Part shown: piece by piece, positions 21,201-31,323 of the stretch
How positions within the stretch are numbered: the first letter of the stretch is position 1
Layout of the letters: every line of letters starts with the position of its first letter
Assembly (NCBI GenBank): GCA_029834535.1
Contig: JAQMWT010000334.1
Span: 248,001-312,000 of the forward strand
Origin: Chrysophaeum taylorii
Lineage: Eukaryota; Sar; Pelagophyceae; Pelagomonadales; Pelagomonadaceae
Reading direction: 5' to 3'
DNA length: 64,000 nt
Position numbers and translations under genes: made by a program
The notes under the pieces: generated by a model
The model's input: the letters and a program-made list of their open reading frames with translations, nothing else
Database searches by the model: none
Told to the model about the DNA's origin: nothing

Positions 21201-22330
21201 CTAGCCCAACCTCGGCCGCCCGAGCCCCGCAGAACGCCACGCTCCGTCGCACGCAAGTCCAGCGGGAGGACGCGTACGACCTCCGGGCTGGCTCTTCCCT
21301 CTCTTCGCAAGCCCCCCGGCTCAGTGGTGCATCGGCCTACGTGATGCCCTCAGTTTGTGATGATGCCCTGTTTTCGGATCCAACCCCCTCCTCCTTTTCC
21401 AGTCCTAGGATTGCAGCTCAGTGTTGATTCTTTGACCCTGAAAAGCCATCAAGCCATGACCTGTACTTAACTTAACTGAACTCAACCACTTGAACTTGAC
21501 ATGCCCGCCCCTTCGGGTAAGGGGTTGACATGGCCCCTTGACTTGCGGGCTCGCACGCGCATTCCGCGGCTAATATAGGCGCGTTCCCGGCCGAGGGCTT
21601 CTGCAAGCGCGCCTTGTCCGTTGGCGCCGTCATACTCCCCGCGTGCGCATATCTTGGCTCAGAGGTGCGGAGACCGACACGGCCGTCGTCATGCGCACCA
21701 ACGGCCAGTTCCTGGAATGGGGCCGTGCCAAAATTGGCAACAAGCAGACCCGCGAGATTGTCATTCCTGTCTTTTTTGGCCGCTTTCCCCGCATTTCCTC
21801 TGTAAAACGCCCCAATCATGACTTGACCATTATTGTGCGCGGTACCGGTCAAGTGCACTACTACTACTTGGCTTGACTGGGCCCAAAGTCAACTCGATGT
21901 ATTTGCTCTTTATTAGGTCAAGAATCAACGCTGTTGCAGAATCTTGAATATTCAACGGTCTAGAATCATCGGAAGAGTATCGGAAGTGTCCTGAGTCACG
22001 AACAAGTCAAGTTCCGCGGAATCTGTAGTCGTCCTCGCTGCCCCCTTATTTATAGCTGTCGCCTTTAAACAGCACCCACCCCAATCTTAGCAGTCGACCA
22101 GTCGACCTTGAAAAACCACACACTCCCGCTTTTAGCTCTCGACTCTTAAAAAACACGCGCGCGGAATTCTGACGTCGAGCACAGTAGAGAAAGACTAGCA
22201 TGAACACTCGCCATCAATGGTTGCCCCTCCGGCGATCACTCTGCACGGCGTCCCCAACCCCTGCGCGCACACACACGCGCCCCCCCCCCTCTTAGCAGTA
22301 GACCCATCTATAAAAAACACTCGTCATAAG
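18201..22330. other. Gene-poor decayed region
   Basis: Open frames here are short and none gives a recognisable domain. The longest are 19705-20256 (183 codons), which has plausible residue composition but no recognised motif, and 20565-21344 (259 codons), which is low complexity. The sequence around 18500-18680 resembles 22610-22790 (shared LSKAQA and a Cys/Arg-rich continuation), so parts may be further decayed copies of the PARG-region family. No tRNA or intact transposon was seen. Confidence 0.5.
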
Positions 22331-22540
22331 CTCCACAGTCCTGGAGAACGACTTGCTTGAGCGCGCTGCGATAAAAGTTTGTCGGACTTGCCGTAAGTCG
22401 TGCGTTCTCGGTCGCGAGAAATGTGGCGAAAAACCTAACTTAAATTTACTGCGGGCGACGCGGCACCTCGCGAGCGACTGCCCCACGTGCAGCGCTCGGA
22501 CGTCTTTACTACCGGCGACACCAAGCCGCCCCCCGAACCT
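22331..22540 (+). pseudogene. Decayed duplicate of the PARG gene 5' exons
   Basis: This segment matches 23335-23550 in order: TCCTGGAGAACGACT, a Cys-rich stretch (CRTCRKSCVLGRE), a decayed copy of intron 1, and then CCCCACGTGCAGCGCTCGG. The reading frame is lost soon after. It is a tandem partial copy of exons 1-2 of the downstream PARG gene. Confidence 0.7.
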
Positions 22541-23295
22541 TCGACGATCAAGTTACTGTGCAGTAGAGGGGCTCGACTCCTGATAGCGGCAGGGTGGCAA
22601 CGTTCGTTGTAAACAGACGCAGAGGCAGCCGTTGTTGCAAACTTTGAGCAAGGCGCAGGCGTTTGCTTGGTCGCCTGAATCGCACGACCCCGCTCGTCGC
22701 CGCGGCTTGCACGCGCGGCTACAGTACAAGAAGCCGCGAACAACGGGCTACCGTCTGTTCGGCATCGCGCAGTCGTCGTCGTCGTCGTCGTCGTAGAGGC
22801 AACTCCGGCGCGGCGGCCGGTGTCGTGTCGGGTCCCTTGGAACAAGCTCACGCGCGGCGGCAGCACGTCTTGCTCGTAACACCCATTATGTAGACGATGA
22901 TCACGTTTCTCCTCGCTAAAGGCGGGCGCCGCCTCGCCTATACGCCGAAATTGTTTCGTCGCCGGCGGAAGTCACAACGGGGGTGATTGGTTTGGGCAAG
23001 AAACCTTAGTAGTCGCGTCCCACCGCTCCCACGATTTGCAGTTGGGGCTGCTAAGATTCCTAAGAAGCCACATCACAGGACGTTTTCAAAGATACTGCGT
23101 CAGAACTTGAAGCACTTGGCGGTGCTCCCCCATACTTGAAGTTCGAATGAAGGCGACGAATTTTACGTCATAGTTTGAAGCCGCCAGAGATTGGCGGTGT
23201 CAAATGTGTGCTCCAACGGTCGAGAAAAAGGCATATCGGCAAGTGCCCTGCATCATGAACCACTGATTCTCTGAACTATCCTGCGCCAGAGACTA
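22541..23295. other. Intergenic region upstream of PARG
   Basis: Only a short run of CGT repeats near 22770-22796 and unrecognised short frames are visible. The PARG promoter should lie near the 3' end of this stretch. Confidence 0.5.
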
Positions 23296-25604
23296 ATGGA
23301 GCAGCATGCTTGGCATGAATACTCGTCGAGCTCGTCGAGCGCCTCAATCCTGGAGAACGACTGGTGTGAGCGCGGCTGCGGCTTTCGTGCGGCGAAAGGA
23401 CATCGGGCTTGCTGCAGGTCGTGTGAGCTCGGTCGCGTGAGATGATGTGTCGAAATTTTTTTTAACCCCGTTTTGCTCCAGTCGACGCGCGATCCCTCGA
23501 GCCACTGCCCCACGTGCAGCGCTCGGGCGCCGTTGTTGACTCCCCAAAAAGTGAAGCGGACTGTCGACGAGCACGTGGCGCGGTTGGCGCGGTGGCAAGG
23601 CTCGACTCCCGATCGCGTCGCGGTAGCGACGGCGCTGTCGGCGGCGTTCGAGCGGCGCGTGTCCGAGTCGCTCGCGCGACCGCTCACCAAGGTAAAGCGC
23701 GCCCAGTGTCTAGACGACGACGAAGTATGGTGGTGAATGGACCGAGAGCACAGGTCATTTCGTTTGCTGCCAAGGTCTCTCTCGAGGAGGCGCCGTTCGT
23801 CGAGAGACTCCGATCTGGCGTTAAGGGCAAAGTGCGCGTCTCGCAGGCCGATTGTGCGCGCGTGCTGTGTCGAGCCCTGTTTGGCTTGGGCGAGATATCG
23901 TTCGAGCGATGGTTTTCGCAAGGTCAACGCGAGAAGATCAAGTGCCTCGCGGTATACCTTTCGGCGATCAAGGGACGGTGGAAGCCAAAATGGACCGGAC
24001 GGACCCTCGAGGTCGTTCGCAAGATAGTCGGTCAGTTCGAGCCAGCCACAAACACGGGGGAATTGTCGGGTTTGAAGATCGTGCCCAAAGGGAGCATCGA
24101 GGGCGCGAGCGGCCTGCGCGCCGATTTCGCGAATAAAGAGCTCGGCGGCGGCGCGTTGGGCCGAGGATTGGCCCAGGAGGAAATATTGTTTGTCACTCAT
24201 TTCGAGCTCCTGGCGTTCATCCCGCATTGTGACGCCATGGGCGCAGACGAGGCGATCGAGCTGCGAGGCGCCGAGCGCTTTGCCGACCACACCGGCTATG
24301 GATCGGACGACGGCGAGCGCGCGCGCCCGTTCGCGTGCGGCGGGCCGTATCGCGATAAGCGCGCCGATACGGCAAGGTTTGTCGCGCTCGACGCCACCGA
24401 CTATCGAGCGTCGGACCCACTCAAACAACACGAGAAGCATCACGTCGATCGCGAGCTCCGCAAAGTTGTCGCCGCGTGTCAGCCCGTTGGCGACGCGGAT
24501 GCCGAACCCTTCGCCACCGGTAGGTAGGAAGGAACGCGCGCCATAATTTTTATTGTTGTTACGCGTTCGTCAGGCCAATGGGGCTGCGGAGTGTTTGGTG
24601 GCGATCCTCTCCTCAAGGCCCTCATCCAATGGCTCGGCGCCTCAATCTGCGGCCGCGCGGTTCACTACTTCGCCTTCGCGGATAAGCGCGTCGCCGCGCG
24701 ACTGGAGGCCGTCGTCGCCGACCTCCGAGGCGCCAAGATTAGAGACCTCTACTTTGTGCTCACCACCCTGCGCACTACCTACAATATCCACGACCAAATT
24801 CGCCAGGCGTTGCTCCTTGACGTCCTTCAACGGCCACCGACGTCAACGTCCGCGGAACAACAACCGCGTAAGGAACGGCCGCAGAGTAGGGCAATCATCA
24901 ACAGTCTCGCCTTCTGGCGATCTCCCGTCTCCGCGAATGACGACGTCGAAAGTACTACCAAGCCCCTTCAAGACGACACCATCGCTGCCACGACGAAGGA
25001 CGACGACGACGCTGCCCCGGAGGAAGAAGAAGGGCATAGGACCGGAGCACCGCCGTCGCGAGCGTCGGCAAAGATTCCGGAGACGATTATTATTACTGAA
25101 GATTCCAAGACGCCGTCACGCTCATCGGTAAGATTTTCGAAGATTGGTGAAGGACGAAAAAAATCGCCGCCGCGCGCCTCGGCGAGTTTTCCGGGAAAGT
25201 TTGATCAAGGACGGAAAACAACTACGCCGCCGCGCGCCTCGGCGAGTTTTCCGGGAAATTTTGATGATCAAGGACGGAAAACGCCGCCGCGCGCCTCGGC
25301 GAGGTTGCCGGGAAATTTTGACGAAGGACGGAAAACGCCGCCGCGCGCCTCGGCGAGGTTGCCGGAAAGAATTGATGAAGAAGAAGAGATCGATCCAGCC
25401 GCGACCACAAAACAACCTGTGCTGCCAGAAGATTTTCCATCTGCGACAGCAACGACGACGACCAAGAAAAAGAAGAAGGCTAAGAAGAAAAAGACTCCGC
25501 TCCCAACGCCGACACATTCTGACGACGATGATGATGATGACGATGATGATGATGACTCAACCTCTTTCTTTGGCACCAAATGGACCCCGTCGTTTTTCTT
25601 CTAG
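23296..25604 (+). CDS. Poly(ADP-ribose) glycohydrolase with N-terminal cysteine-rich module, four exons
   Basis: The exons are 23296-23436, 23482-23691, 23754-24519 and 24574-25604, giving 715 residues. All three introns are GT-AG (45, 62 and 54 nt), and every junction keeps the frame. Residues 30-55 carry the module CERGCGF…ACCRSCELGR-STRDPSSHCPTC. The PARG macrodomain covers about residues 118-450. It includes the signature FANKELGGGALGRGLAQEE, whose QEE (258-260) holds the catalytic glutamates, then GAERFADHTGYG and ATGQWGCGVFGGD, the last spanning intron 3. The enzyme removes ADP-ribose polymers. The C-terminus has about four repeats of a KTPPRASARLPGNFDEG-like unit, a Lys-rich stretch (a possible nuclear signal), a poly-Asp run and ends TPSFFF. 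An upstream 5' duplicate lies at 22331-22540. Confidence 0.88.
25130..25375. repeat. Coding minisatellite in PARG exon 4
   Basis: About four imperfect 57-66 nt units each contain a CGCCGCGCGCCTCGGCGAG core, encoding PPRASA-type repeats. Unit lengths stay multiples of three, so the frame is preserved. Confidence 0.85.
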
Positions 25605-26741
25605 TTTCGGAGGTCTCTCGACGTCGGGTGATGCTGGCGTGCGTGCGATATACCAGCTCGGCACTGGCCTCACCCTCACCAAAATTTTTTCCGACTCCTG
25701 GGGTGGCTACATTTATACCACAGCCGCCTGCAAAGTTATCCCCTGGACGCATCCAGCACTTTCCCCTTTCTTTCATGGATCTAAAGAGGGTGTCGTCTGT
25801 CGCATAGACAGGAGGAGTCACCCTCCTTTTGAGGCTAAATGAGTTGGCCAGAAGCGAAAGACGTTTCATTTTTGGGCGGGATTTTGGAATAGAAAAAATC
25901 TCGCGACGATCAGGACTTGAGCTCCGACTTGGGCCTCCGGCGGATTCCGGACTTTGACTCTCTGTCTACCTTGTGCCGTGGTGGTGGTGGCCGTGGGTCG
26001 GGGGGCTTTGAGGCGGTGCGTCCCATCGATGAGCGCAAGATAGACACAACTTTTTTAGCATCATCGTCTATGCGGAACTGGCAGTGATATGGACGGACGG
26101 ACGGACGGACTCCTTTTCGATGCGAGGCTTGCTGTAGGCGGTGAGCTTGGTGACGGCCCCTCCCAAGAGTGATGACCATCAATGCGGAACCGTCGCGCTG
26201 CTCGAGGGATTGGTCACGCGCGATCAATGTCGAGGTGAATAAAGGGAACGAGTGTGTCTTTAAACGTCGACAACGAGTGTGTCCCTGATCGCCAGATGGC
26301 CAATGGTTAACACATGACAACAGGTTGCTGACACTCAGAATGAACGAATTATGGTTTGTGGCGGCGACTTCGAAAAAATGGGCGAATTATTAATGTAAAT
26401 GAACATAATATCGCAGCAAAAAGGCAACAACAGGAAATTTCACTTCACCCAAAAAAAAAAAAAAAAAGGTCAGGTCTGTCCGTTGCACGGAGGAGCTCTG
26501 ATTCTAGACCCCAAGGCACGCACGCAGGCCCGCCTCGCGTCGCGTCGCCCAAGTTCCAAGGAAAGGGCAGAGAGAATAGACGAAGGGGGTGTTGCGCATA
26601 CCGGGGGTGCCCCGATTCGATTCGATTCGATTCGATTCGATCATCAAGAGGAGTGGGCCCAGGAGCGTAGGAGATAGATCGATCGATCCCCACAACCACA
26701 ACACCACCACCACCACCACTAGGCTGTTGTTGTTGCTGGTT
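25605..26741. other. Intergenic region between convergent genes
   Basis: No gene was recognised. It contains a GGAC repeat near 26091-26111, an A-run at about 26449-26467 and a GATTC pentanucleotide run near 26612-26640. Confidence 0.6.
26612..26640. repeat. (GATTC)n pentanucleotide repeat
   Basis: About five GATTC units lie just downstream of the SFI1-like gene's 3' end. Confidence 0.85.
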
Positions 26742-28767
26742 ACATGGAGGCTTTGAGCTGGGCGATCTCGAGTTTTGCCTCGATGAGCATGGCCTCGAGC
26801 TCGGACTCGTTGCTGGAGGCGGCCTCGAATTGTCTTTCGCGGTCCTCGAGTTCGGCTACGCGTCTCAAGGCTTGGGTGTCGCGGCTCGAGGAGGCGAGTT
26901 GCGCGTCGTCGGCACGCTTGGAGGCGAGGGCGAGGGCGCGGCGGAGGGGCTCGAGTTGGGTAAGGAGGGCGTCGAAGGCGGCGGTCATCGCGGCGTGGCC
27001 AGAGTCGGAGGCGGCAGCCTGGCGCCAGGCGGCGTCGACCTCCTGGGAGGCGCGGCGGTGGCAGGCGGAAAGTTCTTCCTTGGCAATCGCGTGCAATTCG
27101 CGGAGTTCGGCCGTCTGAAAACCGTTGGCTTCGACCCGGGCGAGGGCGGCGGCCTTGGCGCGGCGCTCGAGGGCGAGGGCGCGGCGCGCGCACCGCGCTC
27201 GAAAGGTGTGGAGCACGAAGCGCAACGTTATTCTCGCGACGCGGGCGGAGGCGCGCGCGAGCGCGGTGGCTGGATCGGCCGGACGGAACCGAAACTCCGA
27301 GAGGGGCGAGGAGGTAGCGTCGTCGTCCTCCTCCTCTCGTCGGCGGCGGGTCCGCGCGAAGCGACTCGGGGTAGGGGTCGAGGACCTCCGAGGTCGCCCG
27401 GCCGTCGGAGGGGCTTTGGCGCGGGCCGCGAGGCGGATCCAGCCGAAGAGGAGGACTGCCGAGCGGTAGGCGCGGATTCGCGTCGTGACGATCGTCTTCA
27501 AGAGGAGCTGGCGTTCGCGAAGCTCGTGAGCCCGGAAGAGGGCCCGGTGCGCGCGGCGCGCGTCCTCGTCGTACCACCGGCCGCGCCCGAGGCTCCGCCA
27601 CCGGGTCCAGGCTCCTCGAAGCGCGCCTCGCCGAGCGCGCCTCGAGAAGGCCCGCGACACGAAGAAGAGAGCGTACCTCGCGAAGCGCTCGTCCTCGTCG
27701 TCCGACCGGTCCCGTACCCGGGGTTCGTCGACGCTCGACGACGACGACGATACCGCGGCGATCTCGTCGTTGCTCCGCTTCCTGCCTAGCTTCTGCTCGA
27801 TCGTCGACCGCCATCGCCAGAACCGCGACGCGAGGGTTCGGTTCTGCCTTCCGCGCCACGCGGCCCGCACGGTAATCGATACCACGACCTCTCGCGCGCC
27901 GCCCGGTAAGCCTTCGTGTTTTTCGATTCTTGGCTCCTCGGGCGGCTCGGGGTCCTCTATTTGGGGGAAGAGGCGCCGCGACAAGCTGGGGGTGCTTCCG
28001 TCGGGCGGGACGGTCGCGAGAAAGTCCGCGAGCGTGTTCTTCCGCTTGCTCGGTTCCGAGGAGGAGGCGGAGCTCGGCTCGTCGCGGGGCGACGGCGTCC
28101 GGCTTCCGTCCGCCGCGACGCGCGCGACGAATTCTGCCAGCGTGTTCCTCCTGCTCGGCATCGGCTCCTCCTTTTGTTGCTCGGGCGTCGTCGCCTCGAA
28201 ATCCCTGAGAAAGGCATTGAGTTTGTTCGACGTCTCGAGCTTGAGGGGGGCCTGCCGCAGCTTCTCGAGCGGGGGTTGCGTCTCGAGCTCGAGGGGGGGC
28301 GGCTGCCTCGTCTCGACGGCGGGCGAAGGCTTGAGTGGCTCCAGGAAAGGAAGCGTCCGCGTCGAGGAAAAAGCGGGAGAGAGGTTCGAGTCCTCGCACT
28401 TCTCCTCGTCGTCCTCCTCCTCCGAGGCTTTGAGGTCCGAGCCCTCGGAGCCCTCCTCGTCGTCGTCGTCCGAGGCTTCGCTCGGCGTCTCCTCGCTCGT
28501 CGTCGTCGACAAACGCCGACGGGGCCCACGCCAGGCCTCGAAATACGCCCTCACGCGCCGCCGCGTGAGGATCGTCTCGAGCCCGCGCACCTATATATTA
28601 TTGACGACGTCTGGAGCGTCGTCGCCGCACGAGAACCAACTCACGAAGAGTCGCCGCTGCAGCGGAGAGACCGCCGGCGCGTCGCGCCGTCGAATGTACG
28701 CCTCCCATCGAGCCTCCTCAAACGACCCCGACGTGACGGTCGGATTTAGAACGAGCCTTGTCGACAT
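26740..28767 (-). CDS. SFI1-like tryptophan-repeat, coiled-coil protein, two exons
   Basis: Exon 1 is 28645-28767 (41 codons, MSTRLVLNPTVTSG) and exon 2 is 26740-28590, separated by a 54-nt intron with a strong GTGAGT donor and TATATAG acceptor. The spliced protein has 657 residues; without splicing exon 2 has no ATG. Several segments fit the SFI1 or centrin-binding pattern of spaced Leu/Phe and Trp: AYFEAWRG, RFWRWRSTIEQKL, GAWTRWRSLGR and LLFGWIRLAARAK. Two related 20-residue units (NTLAEFVARVAADGS and NTLADFLATVPPDGS) lie in the acidic, Ser-rich N-terminal half. The last 150 residues are Ala/Glu-rich coiled coil. A centriole or basal-body role is inferred from the pattern only. Confidence 0.6.
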
Positions 28768-29008
28768 AATAATATTACTGATCCATAGTCTCGTCGAAAT
28801 ATCTCCTCAAGGAGAACCCGACCACCTCACTGATACATACCTTTAATTATTTAATGACAAGAAGGTTCCAAATTTCCCCTTGGTTGATGTACTAGAGGGC
28901 GGCGGCGGCGCCACTCCATTCCACTCCACTCCATTCCATTCCATTCCCCGACGAGAGAGAGGCCTTCGTCCCTCCTCTCCCCGGAGAGAGAGCGAATGTG
29001 AGACTCAT
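28768..29008. other. Gap with CATTC pentanucleotide repeat
   Basis: This 241-bp gap lies between the SFI1-like gene start and the prefoldin stop. It holds a CATTC/CACTC satellite-like run at about 28915-28948. Confidence 0.75.
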
Positions 29009-29377
29009 TTACTTTTCTTCGAGGTTTATGCTCGTGCCGAAGCGCGCGTACAAGTCGGCCTTGAGGACCTTCTGCCTCGTCTCGATCTTTCCGATGGCCG
29101 CATTGTGCTCTTCCATGTCCGCCTGGAGCTTTTCCTGCATCGTCTCGCAGTACTCGTTGGCGTAGTCTTCATCAACCTCGAGAAAGGCCTCGCCGCCGAG
29201 CATCAACTTGACGTTCTGGCCGTCGCCCATCGCGAGCTCGGTTGTCGCGTCCTCCATTTCTTCGATCATTTTCCGGAGCGCGTCGCGGTCGCTTCGTCTC
29301 TCGTGGAGCTTGGCGTTGAGCCGACCGAATTCGTTGATTTTCAGCTGGTCTTCTCGTCGGACGTCGGCCTCCTCCAT
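29009..29377 (-). CDS. Prefoldin subunit 4
   Basis: The 122-residue protein begins MEEADVRREDQLKINEFGRL at ATG 29377 and is of full family length. It has two helical coiled-coil arms (about 8-50 and 80-115) flanking a beta-hairpin segment (TTELAMGDGQNVKLMLGGEAF), the prefoldin-beta layout. The phrase VKLMLGGEAFLEV is close to PFDN4 in other eukaryotes. Prefoldin is a hexameric cytosolic co-chaperone that passes nascent actin and tubulin to the CCT chaperonin. There is no intron. The gene lies upstream of the SINE-like repeat and the Copia element. Confidence 0.9.
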   Translation of the reverse strand: MEEADVRREDQLKINEFGRLNAKLHERRSDRDALRKMIEEMEDATTELAMGDGQNVKLMLGGEAFLEVDEDYANEYCETMQEKLQADMEEHNAAIGKIETRQKVLKADLYARFGTSINLEEK

Positions 29378-29461
29378 TATTATTACTTTGTGAGTGCGCG
29401 GGCTATTATTATTAATTTGGAACCGAACAGCTTCGAACGTCTTTTTTAACGGGCCAAAAAA

Positions 29462-29745
29462 TAACTAACTAACTAACTAACTAACTTCAGACCTCTCCCG
29501 AGCATGGGAGCCAGGCCGGACCGACAGGAGCCAGTCCGGAATCACGGGCCTGTAGACGAGGAGCGCCGAAAGGTCGGTCGGCGGAGAGTGACCATCAAGC
29601 TTGTCGCCATGCGACGAGGAGACCGCGATGTGACTGACAACCAACTCGTCGATAACCTTCCGTCTTCGCCCCCCGGCCATACCCCGTCCCACTGTGAACA
29701 TTCCGGCTGCCAACCGGCCCGCCCGGGAGGCGAATAGGTGCCAAC
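29462..29745 (-). mobile_element. SINE-like element with (TTAG)n tail, copy 1
   Basis: About 284 bp are nearly identical to 41744-42023 and, for the 3' part, to 34398-34594. Read on the minus strand, it ends in a (TTAG)n tail of about six units, the sign of target-primed retrotransposition. No coding capacity or clear tRNA-type promoter boxes were recognised. No flanking duplication could be defined for this copy. Confidence 0.75.
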
Positions 29746-30044
29746 CTACGCCGGGAGGGCGGATGCCCTCGCAAGGCTCAGGATTCATGAGGCACCGTCC
29801 TCCATCGCAACCATGCGGTCGGCGATCAGGGAAAAAATAATTTCGTTTTATTTCATTTTAATATCGTTTCGTTTGTATTTTTTCAATTTTCGCTTTGAAA
29901 AAAAAAATCCTTTTGGCGCGTCAGTACTTTTTTGAGAGGCGGTTGCGTCGACGAAGGCGTGGCCGCAAAAAGAGCATCGTCGCGGATCAAGGGACCTACG
30001 AATTCCGAGAATCAAGCGACGACGAATTCTTGTGCGGCACATGG
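29746..30044. other. Sequence left of the Copia insertion
   Basis: AT-rich DNA is followed, from about 29935, by an Arg/Lys-rich open stretch that runs up to the CATGG target site. It may be host coding sequence interrupted by the element, because an open frame continues at 42493. No domain was recognised. Confidence 0.4.
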
Positions 30045-30359
30045 TGCTGAGAAATCTGCTGCCTCTTACCCTTATCCGTCCGTTGAGAACGTGACCTCTT
30101 CCTTACCCTTCTTCTTCCTTTCTACACAATCAAATAGTCCTCTGATTTGTGCCTACGCTCATCATCATGGTCTAGCGCGTCCCGAGGTATCTAGCACTAT
30201 ACACTTTACCTTTCTCGTGTAGTTCTAGATGCCGCCTGTCGTGTTCTGAGGATATAGGGAACATACCTTTTCATTCCCCGAATTAACTACTTCCAGACGT
30301 TCACGATGAGACGGGATGGTTTCCCAGGTTAGTTACCACTGCTTGCTAAATGCTCTGCA
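30045..30359 (+). repeat. Copia 5' LTR
   Basis: It begins TGCTGAGAAATC, ends CTCTGCA, and pairs with 42183-42492. The TG…CA ends and the CATGG duplication just outside define it. Confidence 0.92.
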
Positions 30360-30374
30360 GGTTATGGGCCCAGG
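30360..30374 (+). promoter_or_regulatory. Primer binding site, initiator-tRNA anticodon-arm type
   Basis: The bases directly after the 5' LTR read GGTTATGGGCCCA. This is one mismatch from the complement of the eukaryotic initiator-Met tRNA anticodon arm as I recall it. Half-tRNA priming of this kind is known in Copia elements. Confidence 0.6.
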
Positions 30375-31323
30375 CGGGTCCCTGAGAAATCATGTGTTAA
30401 AACGTGCACGTAACCTATGGGTATTGGGTCGTTACCGCGCCGACCTAGCCTCGCCACGAAAACACACTTGTAAATACAACGCCATTACCACTGGGCTGTA
30501 TATAATATTTTTTGCACACGTGATCGTGTAGCCTTGTGTGCACCTGTTTTATAGCATCGTATTGTCATGTCAATGTTGATGTGTGTGTAATTGGCTAACC
30601 TGTACTCTTGCACACATGTTATGGAATATTTTGGGTACGTCCACTCGTACATTACATGGCAATGCACTTAACAAGCTCCTTGAGAGCACCAAAACGAACC
30701 AGCTGCCTGAGTGACTACGCTTAGCGACACTACTCTGGACTCACAGCTTGCACAGTCGTCATATAGACACATTTTCCATCGAAAAATCGATGAGTGTACA
30801 TAGACACCGACAGACAGACCCCCTTAGAATGTCTAGACAGTGTCAACTGCGTGACTGAACCCACAGGTTCCCCGTCAACTGCTATGGCAGAACACGCAGC
30901 ACGAGCCGCACCCAAGGCGATCACAGGTGCGGATATATTGAAGCTCGAAGCTCCTGTAGCTGAGTTTCTGAACCCTATTTTTTTTGGCATTTCACCAACG
31001 AAGCTTTCCCCCACTTACCTGATGCAGAAGTAGCTCAGCTAGCTACTGTCTGTTACGACTATGAAGTCAAGGCATTACGTCCTGAAATCAACGCTCGTTT
31101 CTTAGAAGAGGAACGAATCTTAAATCGCGCGCACCCGAAGGCATTAGCTTTCGACACTCGTGTTCGTGCCCCGGTTACCATATTTTCGTTAACTGCAGCT
31201 GACTGGCACACTTACCAGAACACGTACGCTACTTTCTTTCATACTTACTTCAATCTTGAAAGTGTTGGAAAACCGGCACTTGCGGCCTGGCCCGCCATCA
31301 ATGAGATATACAACAAAAGCTAT

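Noticed and set aside
20565-21344. 259-codon open frame
   Set aside because: Ser/Ala/Pro/Arg-rich with no motif, in a region where other frames are equally open; not supported as a gene.
26504-28399. 631-codon open frame on the minus strand overlapping the SFI1-like gene
   Set aside because: Arg/Pro/Ala-rich shadow of the frame that has the Trp repeats, the ATG-bearing exon 1 and proper splice sites; it has no ATG-led domain of its own.
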